From Altererythrobacter lutimaris (GTDB lineage Bacteria > Pseudomonadota > Alphaproteobacteria > Sphingomonadales > Sphingomonadaceae), in contig NZ_JABWTA010000001.1 in NCBI RefSeq assembly GCF_013371495.1, positions 1,302,001 through 1,366,000 on the forward strand: 64,000 bases of DNA, in the 5' to 3' direction. A program made the translations under genes and the position numbers. The notes under the pieces were generated by a model. That model worked only from the letters and a program-made list of their open reading frames with translations, was not told where the DNA came from and did no database searches. Positions 34,783 through 44,060 of the stretch are shown one piece after another. Positions within the stretch are counted from its first letter, which is position 1, and every line of letters begins with the position of its first letter.

Positions 34783-35372
34783 GCGATAGCCGCGCTTTTG
34801 CGCAAAAGCTGATAGGCTTCAACCACTTGGTTCAGCCGCTTCTCATGCCGCCGGTCCCCGCCATTGCGATCGGGATGATACCTTCGGACCAGCTCTGAAT
34901 AGCGCCGTCGCAAGCGCCTGCGGTCCGTCTCAAGACCCAGTCCCATCGTGTCGAGCGCGCGAGCCTCGTCGGGACTAAACCGCCCGTCCATTGCCATCTT
35001 CGCCTCGCGCTCGGCGCGGGACTTGATCCCGTTCACCCGAGCGCCAATCGCATCCAGCGGATCGGCAAAATCGGCCCAACGCGGCATGCCGTCCACTCCG
35101 GCAGTCGGCCGGAATGAGGGACTTTCCGTTTGCCAGCCTGATGCTGGCGATTGCGCGGAAAGGATCTCCTCTGCGCTCATCCCTTCAAACCAATCATAGC
35201 CTGCGTTGAACTCACGCACATGTTCGAGGCAGAACCAGCGCCACTCACCTGGCCCGTCAAACCCATTGGGACGATAGCCTGGCGCACGGAACTCGCCAGG
35301 TTCTTCGCAAGCGGGATGCTCGCAAAGCCGTTCGCTGTCTTCAAAACGTCCATGGAATCGCGTCTGTCTCAC
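34779..35372 (-). CDS. J-domain protein with C-terminal J domain
   Basis: A 197-residue co-chaperone-like protein. The J domain lies at the C-terminus, with the HPD tripeptide at residues 166-168 (VRRYHPDRNGGD) followed by the LNQVVEAYQLL helix. The N-terminus has zinc-type cysteine motifs (CEHPAC, C48-LEH). J proteins stimulate DnaK; this layout (zinc head, terminal J) is common in alphaproteobacteria beside bolA and cobS. It diverges from bolA at 35425. Confidence 0.85.
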   Translation of the reverse strand: MRQTRFHGRFEDSERLCEHPACEEPGEFRAPGYRPNGFDGPGEWRWFCLEHVREFNAGYDWFEGMSAEEILSAQSPASGWQTESPSFRPTAGVDGMPRWADFADPLDAIGARVNGIKSRAEREAKMAMDGRFSPDEARALDTMGLGLETDRRRLRRRYSELVRRYHPDRNGGDRRHEKRLNQVVEAYQLLRKSAAIA

Positions 35373-35424
35373 TCTGTAAGGATGGGCATGGACAAGCCAT
35401 AAGAAAACCCCCTAGGCACTTCGC

Positions 35425-35697
35425 ATGACCGGACCCATGGCACAGGAAATCGAATCCCGGCTGCGCGAGGCCTTTACGCCGACCCAGCTCGACATCATCA
35501 ATGACAGCGCGAAACATCGTGGCCATTCAGGCGATGACGGCAGCGGAGAATCGCACTTTACAATTGTGATTGAAGCGGAGGCGTTTGCAGCCATGAACCG
35601 GCTCGGCCGGCAGCGCGCGGTGATCGAAGCGCTCGGCGATATCGTCGGCGAACGGGTCCATGCGGTGGCGATCAAAGCGAAAGCGCCGGGGGAGTAA
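35425..35697 (+). CDS. bolA: BolA family protein
   Basis: A 90-residue BolA-fold protein that pairs with monothiol glutaredoxins in Fe-S and redox control. IESRLREAFTPTQLDIINDS, GESHFTIVIEAEAFAAMNRL and VHAVAIKAKAP are the family blocks; H in SHFTI is the cluster ligand. A second ATG at 35437 (MAQEIE) could be the true start. It lies 1 base from the pirin gene. Confidence 0.93.
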   Translation: MTGPMAQEIESRLREAFTPTQLDIINDSAKHRGHSGDDGSGESHFTIVIEAEAFAAMNRLGRQRAVIEALGDIVGERVHAVAIKAKAPGE

Positions 35698-35698
35698 C

Positions 35699-36580
35699 AT
35701 GATCCTTCAGACCATCACTCCAACGACACATGATCTCGGCCAGTTCGAGGTTCGGCGCGCTCTGCCCAAGAAAGAGCGCACCATGGTCGGGCCGTTCATC
35801 TTCGTCGATCAGTTCGGCCCTGCACAGCTCGATATTGGCGCCGCGATGGATGTGCGCCCTCACCCGCATATCAACCTGGCAACAGTTACTTGGCTATTTG
35901 AAGGCGCGATTGATCATCGCGACAGTCTGGGCACGTTCTCGACGATCCGTCCGGGCCAAGTGAACCTGATGACAGCCGGGCGCGGCATCGTACATTCCGA
36001 ACGCTCGCCCGACGAAGAACGCGCCACCGGACCACGCATGTACGGGATGCAGACCTGGCTTGCGCTGCCCGATGGCCGCGAAGAGATCGACCCAGCTTTC
36101 GAAGCGGTGAGCGACTTGCCGGTCATCGAAGACAGCTGCGCGAAGGCCATTGTCATCATGGGCGAGCTGTGGGGGAAGCGCGCCGCGACAACGACCTATG
36201 CCGATACGATTTATGCTGAGATACTTCTCGCGCCGACAGGTTCGATGCCCATCGAAGCCGAAGCAGACGAACGCGCAGTCATGCTGGTTGGCGGTGAAGC
36301 GAGCCTGGATGGCAAGCCGCTCGGCCTTTACGAACTCACCGTGCTCGCGCCGGGCCACGCGATGACGCTCACGAGCGAGCGCGGCGGGCGCATCATGCTG
36401 CTCGGCGGTGAAGCTTTTGCGACCAAACGCCATGCCTGGTGGAACTTTGTCAGCAGTAACAAGGACCGCATCCGGCAAGCGAGCGAAGACTGGAAAGCTG
36501 GCCGTTTTCCCAAGGTACCGGGTGACGAAGAAGAGTTCATACCGTTGCCTGAAGGCAGACCGAAAACTGTCACTGATTAG
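35699..36580 (+). CDS. Pirin family protein
   Basis: A 293-residue bicupin. The metal site follows pirin: DVRPHPHINLATVTW gives H-x-H, and GRGIVHSERSPDE gives the later histidine and glutamate. The second cupin (TGSMPIEAEADERAVMLVGG) is typical. Some pirins are quercetinases; others are regulators. It lies 1 base past bolA. Confidence 0.93.
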   Translation: MILQTITPTTHDLGQFEVRRALPKKERTMVGPFIFVDQFGPAQLDIGAAMDVRPHPHINLATVTWLFEGAIDHRDSLGTFSTIRPGQVNLMTAGRGIVHSERSPDEERATGPRMYGMQTWLALPDGREEIDPAFEAVSDLPVIEDSCAKAIVIMGELWGKRAATTTYADTIYAEILLAPTGSMPIEAEADERAVMLVGGEASLDGKPLGLYELTVLAPGHAMTLTSERGGRIMLLGGEAFATKRHAWWNFVSSNKDRIRQASEDWKAGRFPKVPGDEEEFIPLPEGRPKTVTD

Positions 36581-36606
36581 AGCGGGCTCAAGGGGATAGG
36601 AAAGTC

Positions 36607-37419
36607 ATGGATTTCAAAGACAAGGTAATCTGGATCACCGGGGCGTCCTCCGGCATCGGCGCAGCTTTGGCTCGCGAATGGGCGGGTCGCGGCGCGCATT
36701 TAGTGCTTTCCGGGCGCGACGAAGCGCGGCTTGGAGAGGTTGCAGCTGGCTGCGGCGAGACACTGATACTGCCTTTTGACGTGCGCGATGATGCGGCTCT
36801 TGCCGATGCGACTGCCAAGGCGATTGGCTGGAAAGAAGGCGTTGACTTCGCGGTGGCCAATGCGGGCGTTTCGCAACGCAGCCGGGCGCTCAAGACTGAG
36901 ATGCAAGTGTATCGCGACATAATCGATATCGACCTGACCGCACAGATCGCATTTTCGCAGAGCCTGATCGGTCATATGGCCGAGCGAGGAAGCGGTGGCC
37001 TTGCTTTCATATCCTCTATTGCGGGCAAAGTCGGCGTTCCGATGCGCACGGCCTATTGCGCGGCGAAATTCGGCCTCGCAGGTTACGCCGATGCCCTACG
37101 CGGCGAGCTCAGCCAGAATGGCGTTGGCGTCCATGTGATCTATCCCGGCTCCATCGCAACCGATGTCAGCCGCAACGCTCTCACTGGCTCTGGCGAGAAA
37201 CGCGGGCGCAGCGACAAAGTCATCGATGAAGGCATCAAGCCCGACAAGGCTGCCAAGACCATGGTTGACGCTATCGCAGCAGGGACGCGCGAAATCATCG
37301 TCGCTGAAGGCATGGAAGAGGGCATGGGCGAAATGCGCCGCACGCCTGATGCGCTATTCGATCAGGTCGCGGCCATGGTCGCGAGCGGCTACATGGAGCG
37401 GATGGAAGCGGACGGATGA
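36607..37419 (+). CDS. Short-chain dehydrogenase/reductase
   Basis: A 270-residue classical SDR. TGASSGIG (11-18) binds NAD(P); NAGV, the catalytic serine in SSIAGKVG, and YCAAK carry the catalytic triad. The C-terminal residues (MRRTPDALFDQVAAMVASGYME) are long. Substrate is unknown. It follows pirin by 26 bases and overlaps the convergent membrane protein gene by 31. Confidence 0.92.
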   Translation: MDFKDKVIWITGASSGIGAALAREWAGRGAHLVLSGRDEARLGEVAAGCGETLILPFDVRDDAALADATAKAIGWKEGVDFAVANAGVSQRSRALKTEMQVYRDIIDIDLTAQIAFSQSLIGHMAERGSGGLAFISSIAGKVGVPMRTAYCAAKFGLAGYADALRGELSQNGVGVHVIYPGSIATDVSRNALTGSGEKRGRSDKVIDEGIKPDKAAKTMVDAIAAGTREIIVAEGMEEGMGEMRRTPDALFDQVAAMVASGYMERMEADG

Positions 37420-37853
37420 TAGCGCCTGATTGACCACGCAACGATCCAGCAGGCGATCAATTGCTCCACCCAGGCCAGCGGCAACGCCGCCAGCACCATC
37501 GAAAAAGGTGCCAGACCCATGTTCGCCACTCCTATCCAAAGCAGCCCGAATACGGTGAGCGTAAAGGCAAGAGATGCAGCGATCAGCTGTCTCAAGCTCT
37601 GGCCAAATCGCTCCAACCATAGCCAATAAAAGCCAATCGCCGCCAAAATGAGAACGAGGTCCCAGACACCCCAGATCGCGAAGATCTGGTGATTCATCGC
37701 ACCGATCTGCGGTTGATCTGGGAAATGTGATCGTAGAAGCGGTCGCACCACAAGAAAGTATCGTGCCACCTCTGATACATTGATCCAGATGAAATTAAGC
37801 CAAAACGCTGTAGCAAGCGCCTTTGACGGCAGCGGTTTGGCATTCTCAGGCAT
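37389..37853 (-). CDS. Four-helix membrane protein, TetR-linked
   Basis: A 154-residue protein with four predicted helices (AFWLNFIWINVSEVARYFLVV, IFAIWGVWDLVLILAAIGFYW, LIAASLAFTLTVFGLLWIG and MVLAALPLAWVEQLIACWIVA). I do not recognise the family. Its ATG overlaps the TetR stop by 8 bases, so it is probably in the TetR operon. It overlaps the SDR gene end. Confidence 0.65.
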   Translation of the reverse strand: MPENAKPLPSKALATAFWLNFIWINVSEVARYFLVVRPLLRSHFPDQPQIGAMNHQIFAIWGVWDLVLILAAIGFYWLWLERFGQSLRQLIAASLAFTLTVFGLLWIGVANMGLAPFSMVLAALPLAWVEQLIACWIVAWSIRRYHPSASIRSM

Positions 37854-38430
37854 CTTCGGTTTCCTTGCTGATCAGAGACATAATGGTCGCTGCCCGCTTG
37901 CGAAGTTCGTCCGCTGAAGATGTAATCCGCGACATCGCCCAGAGACCTTGCGCTGAAAGAACAAGGAATTCTGACAATTGCTGCCTTCGCTCCTCTGTCA
38001 TCGAAGACGGAAGAGCACTGGCAAAAGCAAGCTCGAGCCGGTGGTTGTGGTCCTTCACCAAGGCCGCAATTTCCGGATCATTCGGTGCGATCTCAGTCAT
38101 TGCATTTCCGACAAGGCACCCAGGGCCCGGCAGCCCCATTCTCTCCGCAAGCACGATCTGGAGCTCGAAATATTCCGCAATCGCATTCAAGCCCTGCTCT
38201 GTGGCGCCGAATGGCTTAAGCGCCGGCGCGACAACACGATCGTGATACAGGCCGAAACAACGAGCATAGAACCTGTGCTTGCTTTCAAAATCGCGATAGA
38301 TTGTTTGCCGCGTTGATCCAGTGGCCTCGACAAGTTGCGACATCGATGTGGCCTCGTAGCCGCTCTTCCAGAATAGCCTCATCCCCTTTTCGAGCACGTG
38401 ATCGGGTGAATTGATGCGCGGCCTTGCCAT
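37846..38430 (-). CDS. TetR-family regulator
   Basis: A 194-residue regulator. The helix-turn-helix is around SMSQLVEATGSTRQTIYRDF. The C-terminal domain resembles the group that controls short-chain dehydrogenases and hydrolases (GPGCLVGNAM). ATG at 38430 is chosen because the longer frame runs through the operator. A perfect palindrome at 38441-38464 lies 10 bases before it; it diverges from the epoxide-hydrolase-like gene and is followed by the membrane protein gene. Confidence 0.88.
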   Translation of the reverse strand: MARPRINSPDHVLEKGMRLFWKSGYEATSMSQLVEATGSTRQTIYRDFESKHRFYARCFGLYHDRVVAPALKPFGATEQGLNAIAEYFELQIVLAERMGLPGPGCLVGNAMTEIAPNDPEIAALVKDHNHRLELAFASALPSSMTEERRQQLSEFLVLSAQGLWAMSRITSSADELRKRAATIMSLISKETEDA

Positions 38431-38440
38431 ATTTCGGAGC

Positions 38441-38464
38441 GTATCAGAACGTTCGTTCTGATAC
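38441..38464. promoter_or_regulatory. Perfect TetR operator
   Basis: Arms GTATCAGAAC and GTTCTGATAC are fully complementary with a 4-base centre (GTTC). The AACGTTCGTT core is typical of autoregulated TetR genes. It lies between divergent TetR and hydrolase genes and could control both. Confidence 0.8.
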
Positions 38465-38500
38465 AAGCTTCGTCTGAGGCTGGCGAAGCCAAGAGAAACA

Positions 38501-39409
38501 ATGCACAAGCAACGCATGGAAATGAAACGCGTTAAACTCAGCTATGGGATCGAGCTCGACGTGGTCGATATCGGCCCGCGCGATGCGCCTGCCCTCATCT
38601 TTCTCCATGGCTTTCCGGAGAACCATCGCAGCTGGCGTCATCAGATCGCGCATTTCTCGGATCGCTATCGCTGCATCGCGCCGGACATGCGCGGCTATCG
38701 CGGATCGTCCAAGCCGGAAGGCGTGGAGAATTACTCACCCGACAAGCTGATCGGCGATGTTTTCGCGCTCGCGTCAGCGCTTGAGATCGAGAACTTCACC
38801 ATCGTCGGTCACGATTGGGGCGGCGCAATCAGCTGGGGTGTCGCACTTGGCGGGCAGACTGGCCCGGTCACCCGTGCGATTGTCGCCAACGGCCCGCATC
38901 CCGCGACTTTTCAGAAGCTGCTCTACACCAACCGTATCCAGCGCGAAGCGAGCCAGTATATGCGCGGCTTCAAGGACACCGCGAATGATGTGCTGGTGCG
39001 AGAAAAAGGCCTGCTTGGCCTCCTCGAGCAGGAAATCAATTGGGACGCGCATTACGAGATGGAGCCGGAAGAGCGCGCGATATTGCTGGAAGACTGGCAG
39101 AACCGCGACGCCGCTTTAGCGATGCTGAATTACTACCGCGCGACGCCTACATTTGTGCCGCCGATGGACGCCCCATTTGAGCTTCCCGCAGATTTCTCCG
39201 TGCCGCCGCTACCTAAGCTTGAGATTCCTACGCTGGTGATTTGGGGCGAGGACGACACCGCCCTTCCGGCGGAAAACCTCGAAGGCATGGAAGACCTCGT
39301 CAGCGACTTGTCGATAGTGACTGTGCCTGAATGCGGCCACTTTGTGCAGTGGCAAAGACCCGATGCGGTTATCGTTGCGATGGAGCGCTTTCTCGCACGA
39401 ACCGCTTAG
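38501..39409 (+). CDS. Alpha/beta hydrolase, epoxide-hydrolase-like
   Basis: A 302-residue hydrolase. HGFPENHRSWRHQI is the oxyanion motif, VGHDWGGAISWGV holds the nucleophilic aspartate, VIWGEDDTALP the acid region, and PECGHFVQWQRPD the histidine. It belongs to the same broad group as the 16018 gene. It is controlled, by position, by the adjacent TetR. ATG at 38501; a second at 38516 is possible. It overlaps the DUF2332 gene end by 4 bases. Confidence 0.85.
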   Translation: MHKQRMEMKRVKLSYGIELDVVDIGPRDAPALIFLHGFPENHRSWRHQIAHFSDRYRCIAPDMRGYRGSSKPEGVENYSPDKLIGDVFALASALEIENFTIVGHDWGGAISWGVALGGQTGPVTRAIVANGPHPATFQKLLYTNRIQREASQYMRGFKDTANDVLVREKGLLGLLEQEINWDAHYEMEPEERAILLEDWQNRDAALAMLNYYRATPTFVPPMDAPFELPADFSVPPLPKLEIPTLVIWGEDDTALPAENLEGMEDLVSDLSIVTVPECGHFVQWQRPDAVIVAMERFLARTA

Positions 39410-40482
39410 TCGGCGCCAATCCACTCGACCCAGGCGCCGTGCGGATGGGCATGGCTGAGCAAATGGGTTTCGCCATCCTGCGAGGAGCCGTTCCAGTAGC
39501 GTACTTTCAGCTCATGCCGGAAAGTCGCGGGATCAGTCTCAAGCGCGATCCAGGCAAAAGGACGCTCAGGCGACGCGTTCGCGGCTGCCTCCTCGAATAC
39601 ACGCGAGATCGCATCCTGCGTTTCTGCAGGCATATATTGCCACATGATTGAATGGAACATCGTACGGGTGACGCCTTGCAGATGGTCAAGCGCGAGAAAG
39701 CTCTCGACAAAGTCGCTTGCATCTTGCTGCACAAGCTTGGGCGGCTGCTCGTTCGCAAGCGCAATCGCCGCATCAATCCGCGACATACGCACCGTCGCGT
39801 CAGGCCAGACATAGGCTTTCAGCTTAAGCGCCGCTGCGGGATCTGACAGGTCGATAGTCGCTTGATCACAGCCTTTGATCGAAACGATCTCGACTGGATT
39901 GGCTGGCGGCGCATCCCCGCGCCATTCCGGTGCGATCTGCATGGGTGAAGTCTTAGACCCCACCCGCGTCCCGCCCAGATCATAATGATAGCGCTCCATC
40001 ATCGTATTGACGCCCGCGCTTGCGCCGAGCTCGTTCAGCTCGAACTTCGACCCCACCCTGCCGGACAACCACAACAGCCCTGCCATTATGCTGGCAGATC
40101 GCCCGGCTTCATTGGTTTGCGGCGGACCGTCGAGCCACGGCAGCAATTGCGTATCAAAAGTTTCGACCAGTTCGCACACCATGCGGGTGATAGTGTCCTG
40201 ATCGGTGATTTGCCCGGAATAGACCCGCTCCAGTCTTGTGTCCTCTCCTGTCAGCACAAGGTGATGCAGTCCGCCAGTAAATCGCAGCGGCATGGCATCT
40301 TTCAAAGTGATGCCTTCCCAATTGGCGATGCGGCGACCGTTCGCAGTTTCGCTTTGAGCAACTTTCGGGATCGCCCGGATCAGGCGCGCTGTGCACGGCG
40401 CTCCGTTTTCTTCCGCGTGCTGAGCCTGCCAGTTGATCGCTTCGGCCAGCTCTCTAGTGAACATCACTCCGTCATTGCTCAT
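39406..40482 (-). CDS. DUF2332 family protein
   Basis: A 358-residue soluble protein of unknown function. LNELGASAGVNTMMERYHYDLGG is the family hallmark, recalling a methyltransferase-type glycine loop; TRMFHSIMWQYMP and HPHGAWVEWIG are further conserved parts. No membrane segments. It converges with the hydrolase gene and diverges from hisG. Confidence 0.8.
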   Translation of the reverse strand: MSNDGVMFTRELAEAINWQAQHAEENGAPCTARLIRAIPKVAQSETANGRRIANWEGITLKDAMPLRFTGGLHHLVLTGEDTRLERVYSGQITDQDTITRMVCELVETFDTQLLPWLDGPPQTNEAGRSASIMAGLLWLSGRVGSKFELNELGASAGVNTMMERYHYDLGGTRVGSKTSPMQIAPEWRGDAPPANPVEIVSIKGCDQATIDLSDPAAALKLKAYVWPDATVRMSRIDAAIALANEQPPKLVQQDASDFVESFLALDHLQGVTRTMFHSIMWQYMPAETQDAISRVFEEAAANASPERPFAWIALETDPATFRHELKVRYWNGSSQDGETHLLSHAHPHGAWVEWIGAD

Positions 40483-40560
40483 CGCTCCCCCCGATCTCGA
40501 TACGCTGAGCCTGCCTTAATGATTGCCCTTTGTCTGTCCAATCCCTAAGTCGCACGCGCA

Positions 40561-41229
40561 ATGACACAGACTGACGCCAATTTGCTGACTTTCGCGATTC
40601 CCAAAGGCCGCATTCTCGACGAAGCGCTGCCGGTGATGGCGCATGCTGGTGTCGTTCCTGAAGAAGCGTTTCACGACAAAAGCAATCGTGCGCTGAGTTT
40701 TGCCACGACACGCGGCGACATGCGGCTCATCCGCGTGCGCGCTTTCGATGTCGCGACTTTCGTCGCACATGGCGCAGCGCAAGTGGGCATCGTCGGCTCC
40801 GATGTGATCGAAGAATTTGATTATCCTGATCTTTATGCCCCGGTTGATCTCGACATCGGCCATTGCCGTCTGTCCGTTGCGACGGTGAAAGGCGATGCCG
40901 CGCCTTCCAAGCAGGCCAGCCATTTGCGGATTGCGACGAAATATCCAAACCTCACGCGTCGTCACTTTGAGCGGCAGGGCATTCAGGCTGAGTGCGTTAA
41001 GCTCAATGGCGCGATGGAGCTTGCGCCGTCTCTGGGTCTGTCTCGCCAGATTGTAGACTTGGTCTCAACGGGGCGGACCCTCAAGGAAAACGGCTTGGAA
41101 GAGAGCGAGCGCATTCTCGATATCTCCGCGCGCCTGATCGTGAACCGTGCGGCGCTCAAGACCGATAGCCGCGTCGCGGAACTGGTCGATGCATTCCGGG
41201 CGATTGCTGAAGAGCGAGCCGCGGCGTGA
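40561..41229 (+). CDS. hisG: ATP phosphoribosyltransferase, short form
   Basis: First histidine pathway enzyme, joining ATP and PRPP. 222 residues, the short HisG that lacks the regulatory domain and needs HisZ, which is not in this window. [14 protein letters not shown] opens it, [12 protein letters not shown] and [15 protein letters not shown] (PRPP loop) follow. It overlaps hisD by 4 bases. Confidence 0.93.
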   Translation: MTQTDANLLTFAIPKGRILDEALPVMAHAGVVPEEAFHDKSNRALSFATTRGDMRLIRVRAFDVATFVAHGAAQVGIVGSDVIEEFDYPDLYAPVDLDIGHCRLSVATVKGDAAPSKQASHLRIATKYPNLTRRHFERQGIQAECVKLNGAMELAPSLGLSRQIVDLVSTGRTLKENGLEESERILDISARLIVNRAALKTDSRVAELVDAFRAIAEERAAA

Positions 41230-42518
41230 CGCATCAACTCAACAGCTCTGACGCGAATTTCGAACGCGATTTTCGCAGGCTGGTCAATGCGCGGCGCGAA
41301 AGCGAGAGCGACGTCGCAATCCAGGTCCGCGATATCTTGCGCGAAGTGAAAGCGCGCGGTGACGAAGCGATCATTGAATATTCGCAGCGCTTTGACGGGC
41401 ATGCGCTTAGCGAAGATAGCGACTGGGTCATCACCGCCGAGCGCTGCCGCGAAGCCTATGACGCGCTTGAGCCTGATTTGCGCGAAGCGTTGGAGCTCGC
41501 GGCGAGCCGCATTCGCGCTTATCATGCAGCACAATTGCCGGAGAACCGTGACTACACTGACGATGCAGGCGTGCGTCAAGGCGCGACCTGGCGGGCGGTG
41601 GATGCAGCCGGCCTTTATGTGCCCGGCGGCCGCGCGGCCTATCCCTCTTCGCTGCTGATGAATGCGATCCCGGCGCGTGTAGCCGGGGTCGAACGGCTTG
41701 TCGTGGTCACGCCCACACCGAAAGGGCAGTCTAACCCCATCGTGCTCGCAGCAGCCCATATCGCAGGTGTTGACGAGATATGGCGAGTGGGCGGCGCTCA
41801 AGCCGTGGCCGCGCTCGCCTATGGCACAGACCGGATCAAGCCGGTCGATGTCATCACCGGCCCCGGCAATGCTTATGTCGCGGAGGCCAAGCGCCAGCTT
41901 TACGGCGTTGTCGGGATCGATATGGTGGCAGGGCCGAGCGAGATCCTCGTCATTGCGGACAAGGACAATGAGCCTGAGTGGATCGCGGCAGACTTGTTAA
42001 GCCAGGCGGAGCATGATCCAACCTCGCAGTCGATCCTCATAACCGATGATGCGCCCTTTGCCGCCCTGGTAAGCGACGCAATTGAATTGCAATTGGCAAC
42101 GCTGGACACTCAGAAGACTGCCAAGGCGAGCTGGAAAGAGCATGGTGCGATCATCGTCGTTGGCAGCCTTAGCGAAGCGCCTGCACTCGCGAACAAGCTC
42201 GCAAGCGAGCATGTCGAACTGGCAGTTGCTGATCCTGAAGCGCTGATGGCAGACATCCGCCATGCGGGCAGTATTTTCCTGGGCCGAATGACGCCTGAAG
42301 CGATTGGCGACTATGTCGCAGGGCCTAATCATGTCCTTCCGACTGGTCGCCGCGCACGCTTTGCCAGCGGGCTGTCCGTGCTCGACTTCATGAAGCGTAC
42401 AAGCTTTATCGAGCTCGGCGAGCAAGGCATGGCCGCTATCGGTCCTGCTGCAGCACGGCTTGCTCATGCTGAAGGCCTGCCTGCGCACGCCAAGTCCGTT
42501 GAGGTACGCTTGAAATGA
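41226..42518 (+). CDS. hisD: Histidinol dehydrogenase
   Basis: Zinc enzyme oxidising histidinol to histidine in two NAD-dependent steps. 430 residues from a GTG overlapping the hisG stop. [48 protein letters not shown] and [20 protein letters not shown] are HisD blocks; catalytic glutamate and histidine (E, H in the last third) and zinc ligands are present. It overlaps nusB by 4 bases. Confidence 0.96.
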   Translation: MTHQLNSSDANFERDFRRLVNARRESESDVAIQVRDILREVKARGDEAIIEYSQRFDGHALSEDSDWVITAERCREAYDALEPDLREALELAASRIRAYHAAQLPENRDYTDDAGVRQGATWRAVDAAGLYVPGGRAAYPSSLLMNAIPARVAGVERLVVVTPTPKGQSNPIVLAAAHIAGVDEIWRVGGAQAVAALAYGTDRIKPVDVITGPGNAYVAEAKRQLYGVVGIDMVAGPSEILVIADKDNEPEWIAADLLSQAEHDPTSQSILITDDAPFAALVSDAIELQLATLDTQKTAKASWKEHGAIIVVGSLSEAPALANKLASEHVELAVADPEALMADIRHAGSIFLGRMTPEAIGDYVAGPNHVLPTGRRARFASGLSVLDFMKRTSFIELGEQGMAAIGPAAARLAHAEGLPAHAKSVEVRLK

Positions 42519-42970
42519 CCGCACCCCGCTCTCAAGCCCGTTCAGCGGCGCGCCTTGCTGCTGTTCAAGCGCTCTATCAGTGGCAAATGGAAGGCACTGC
42601 GCTGACGAAGCTGCTCGATGAGTTTCACCAGCATCGCTTGGGCCGCGAAATCGACGAGATGGACGAGCATTACGCTGAAGCTGAAGTCGATTTTTTCGAT
42701 GATATCGTCACAGGCGTGACTGCGCGCGCTGACGAGATCGACGGCAAGCTCTTAGAAAAGCTCGCGGATGGCTGGACCCTTGCACGGCTCGACAAGACTA
42801 TGCTGCAGGTCCTGCGCTGCGGAGCGTACGAGCTGATCGCCCGCGCTGACGTACCCACTGCTTCTGCGATTTCAGAATATGTTGATGTCGCCAAAGCCTT
42901 CTTTGATGACCGCGAAGCGAAGTTCGTAAACGGCATTCTCGATGCTATCGGCAAAGAGGTTCGAAGCTAA
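42515..42970 (+). CDS. nusB: Transcription antitermination factor NusB
   Basis: A 151-residue helical RNA-binding protein that joins NusE at boxA in rRNA antitermination. ARLAAVQALYQWQMEGT opens it, and EVDFFDDIVTGVTARADEID, LRCGAYELIARADVPTASAI and FVNGILDAI are family parts. It follows hisD with an overlapping start. It ends just before the paired palindromic repeat. Confidence 0.95.
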   Translation: MTAPRSQARSAARLAAVQALYQWQMEGTALTKLLDEFHQHRLGREIDEMDEHYAEAEVDFFDDIVTGVTARADEIDGKLLEKLADGWTLARLDKTMLQVLRCGAYELIARADVPTASAISEYVDVAKAFFDDREAKFVNGILDAIGKEVRS

Positions 42971-42976
42971 AGAATT

Positions 42977-43049
42977 CCGTTCATGCTGAGCCTGTCGAAG
43001 CATGTGTTTTCAATCGTGTCACGTCCTTCGACAAGCTCAGGACGAACGG
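42977..43049. repeat. Paired REP-like palindromic repeat
   Basis: Two inverted 28-base copies (42977-43004 and 43022-43049) are separated by 17 bases. Each is itself a hairpin: CATGCT with AGCATG in the first, CGTCCT with AGGACG in the second. The arms differ between copies but the pairing is kept. It sits between nusB and thiL. Confidence 0.85.
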
Positions 43050-43062
43050 TTACTAGGTAGCT

Positions 43063-43917
43063 ATGAACGAAGCCGAATTCATCGCTGCCTTACGCAGATT
43101 GCCGCTGCATCCCGGAGCGCGGAACCTCGAAGATGACTGCGCGGTGCTTGAACTGGGAAGTGAAACACTCGTCCTGACCCATGATGTGATGGCCGAAGGC
43201 ACGCATTTCCGCGAAGATGCGGACATGGCGGATGTCGCTTGGAAGCTGGTCGCGGTGAATCTGTCGGACTTGGCCGCAAAGGGATCGGAGCCGATCGGTG
43301 TGCTGTTGGGGCACAGCCTTAGCGTTGGCGATGAGCGGTTCCTGGTGGGGCTGAGGGAAGCTCTTGAAACCTTCGCAGTACCGCTACTCGGCGGCGATAC
43401 AGTCAACGCGGAAGGCTCGCGGAGCTTCGGCCTCACTGCAATCGGCCGCGCGACGCATACTCCTGTACCCTCCAGATCCGGCGCGCAGATAGGGGATGCT
43501 GTCTATGTGACAGGCAAGCTGGGCCGCGCCATGCTCGGCTTTGAAGGTGATCTGCAGCACTTGGAGGCGTTCAACCGCCCTTGCCCACTGCTGGCCGAAG
43601 GCAAAGCGCTCGCGGGAAAGGTCACCGCCATGATGGACGTATCCGACGGTCTTCTGCTGGATGCCTTCCGCATGGCGCAAGCAAGCCAAGCAACCTTCGC
43701 GATCGACAGCATGGCGGTGCCGATAGCCGATCACAATCGCCGAGAGGACTGCCTGCGATGGGGTGACGATTACGAGCTGCTTTTCACGCTGCCAGATAGT
43801 GTGGATTCGCCAGTCGATTGCACTCGCATCGGAACGATCGAGCCGCAGGGTTTTGGCTCGCTTGTCCTCGACGGCGAGGCAATCGTGAATGGCGAAGGGC
43901 TCGGCTACCAGCACTGA
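43063..43917 (+). CDS. thiL: Thiamine-monophosphate kinase
   Basis: Phosphorylates thiamine monophosphate to the active diphosphate. 284 residues. LEDDCAVLELGSETLVLTHD is the metal- and ATP-binding start, DVAWKLVAVNLSDLAAKGSEP the conserved middle, LLGGDT another, and MMDVSDGLLLDAFRMAQAS a second site. A repeat pair occupies the gap before it, so it may have its own promoter. Confidence 0.94.
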   Translation: MNEAEFIAALRRLPLHPGARNLEDDCAVLELGSETLVLTHDVMAEGTHFREDADMADVAWKLVAVNLSDLAAKGSEPIGVLLGHSLSVGDERFLVGLREALETFAVPLLGGDTVNAEGSRSFGLTAIGRATHTPVPSRSGAQIGDAVYVTGKLGRAMLGFEGDLQHLEAFNRPCPLLAEGKALAGKVTAMMDVSDGLLLDAFRMAQASQATFAIDSMAVPIADHNRREDCLRWGDDYELLFTLPDSVDSPVDCTRIGTIEPQGFGSLVLDGEAIVNGEGLGYQH

Positions 43918-43965
43918 GACCACCGAATTGCTGGTGAGAGAGCGCCCGGCAGAGCGATTCTCCCC

Positions 43966-43993
43966 TTGTCTCCTGCGCGCCAACCCTTATAGC
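43966..43993 (+). promoter_or_regulatory. Candidate promoter of hppA
   Basis: TTGTCT (43966-43971), a 16-base spacer and TATAGC (43988-43993) precede hppA by about 70 bases. It predicts a transcript start close to 44000, at the foot of the stem-loop at 44003. Confidence 0.4.
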
Positions 43994-44002
43994 CACGCCC
44001 AC

Positions 44003-44032
44003 ATGCCGCTCGAGGGGAGTTCGAGCGGGCAT
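44003..44032 (+). promoter_or_regulatory. 5' leader stem-loop of hppA
   Basis: ATGCCGCTCGA pairs with TCGAGCGGGCAT apart from one extra base, around a short loop. It would sit at the very 5' end of the predicted hppA mRNA, where such stems can block degradation. It ends 28 bases before the GTG start. Confidence 0.45.
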
Positions 44033-44060
44033 ACTTCCACGCCATGAGAGGGGAATTTTC

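Noticed and set aside
40490..40520. Possible further copy of the palindromic repeat upstream of hisG
   Set aside because: Only GCTGAGCCTG is shared; the arms and the other half are missing, so chance is sufficient.
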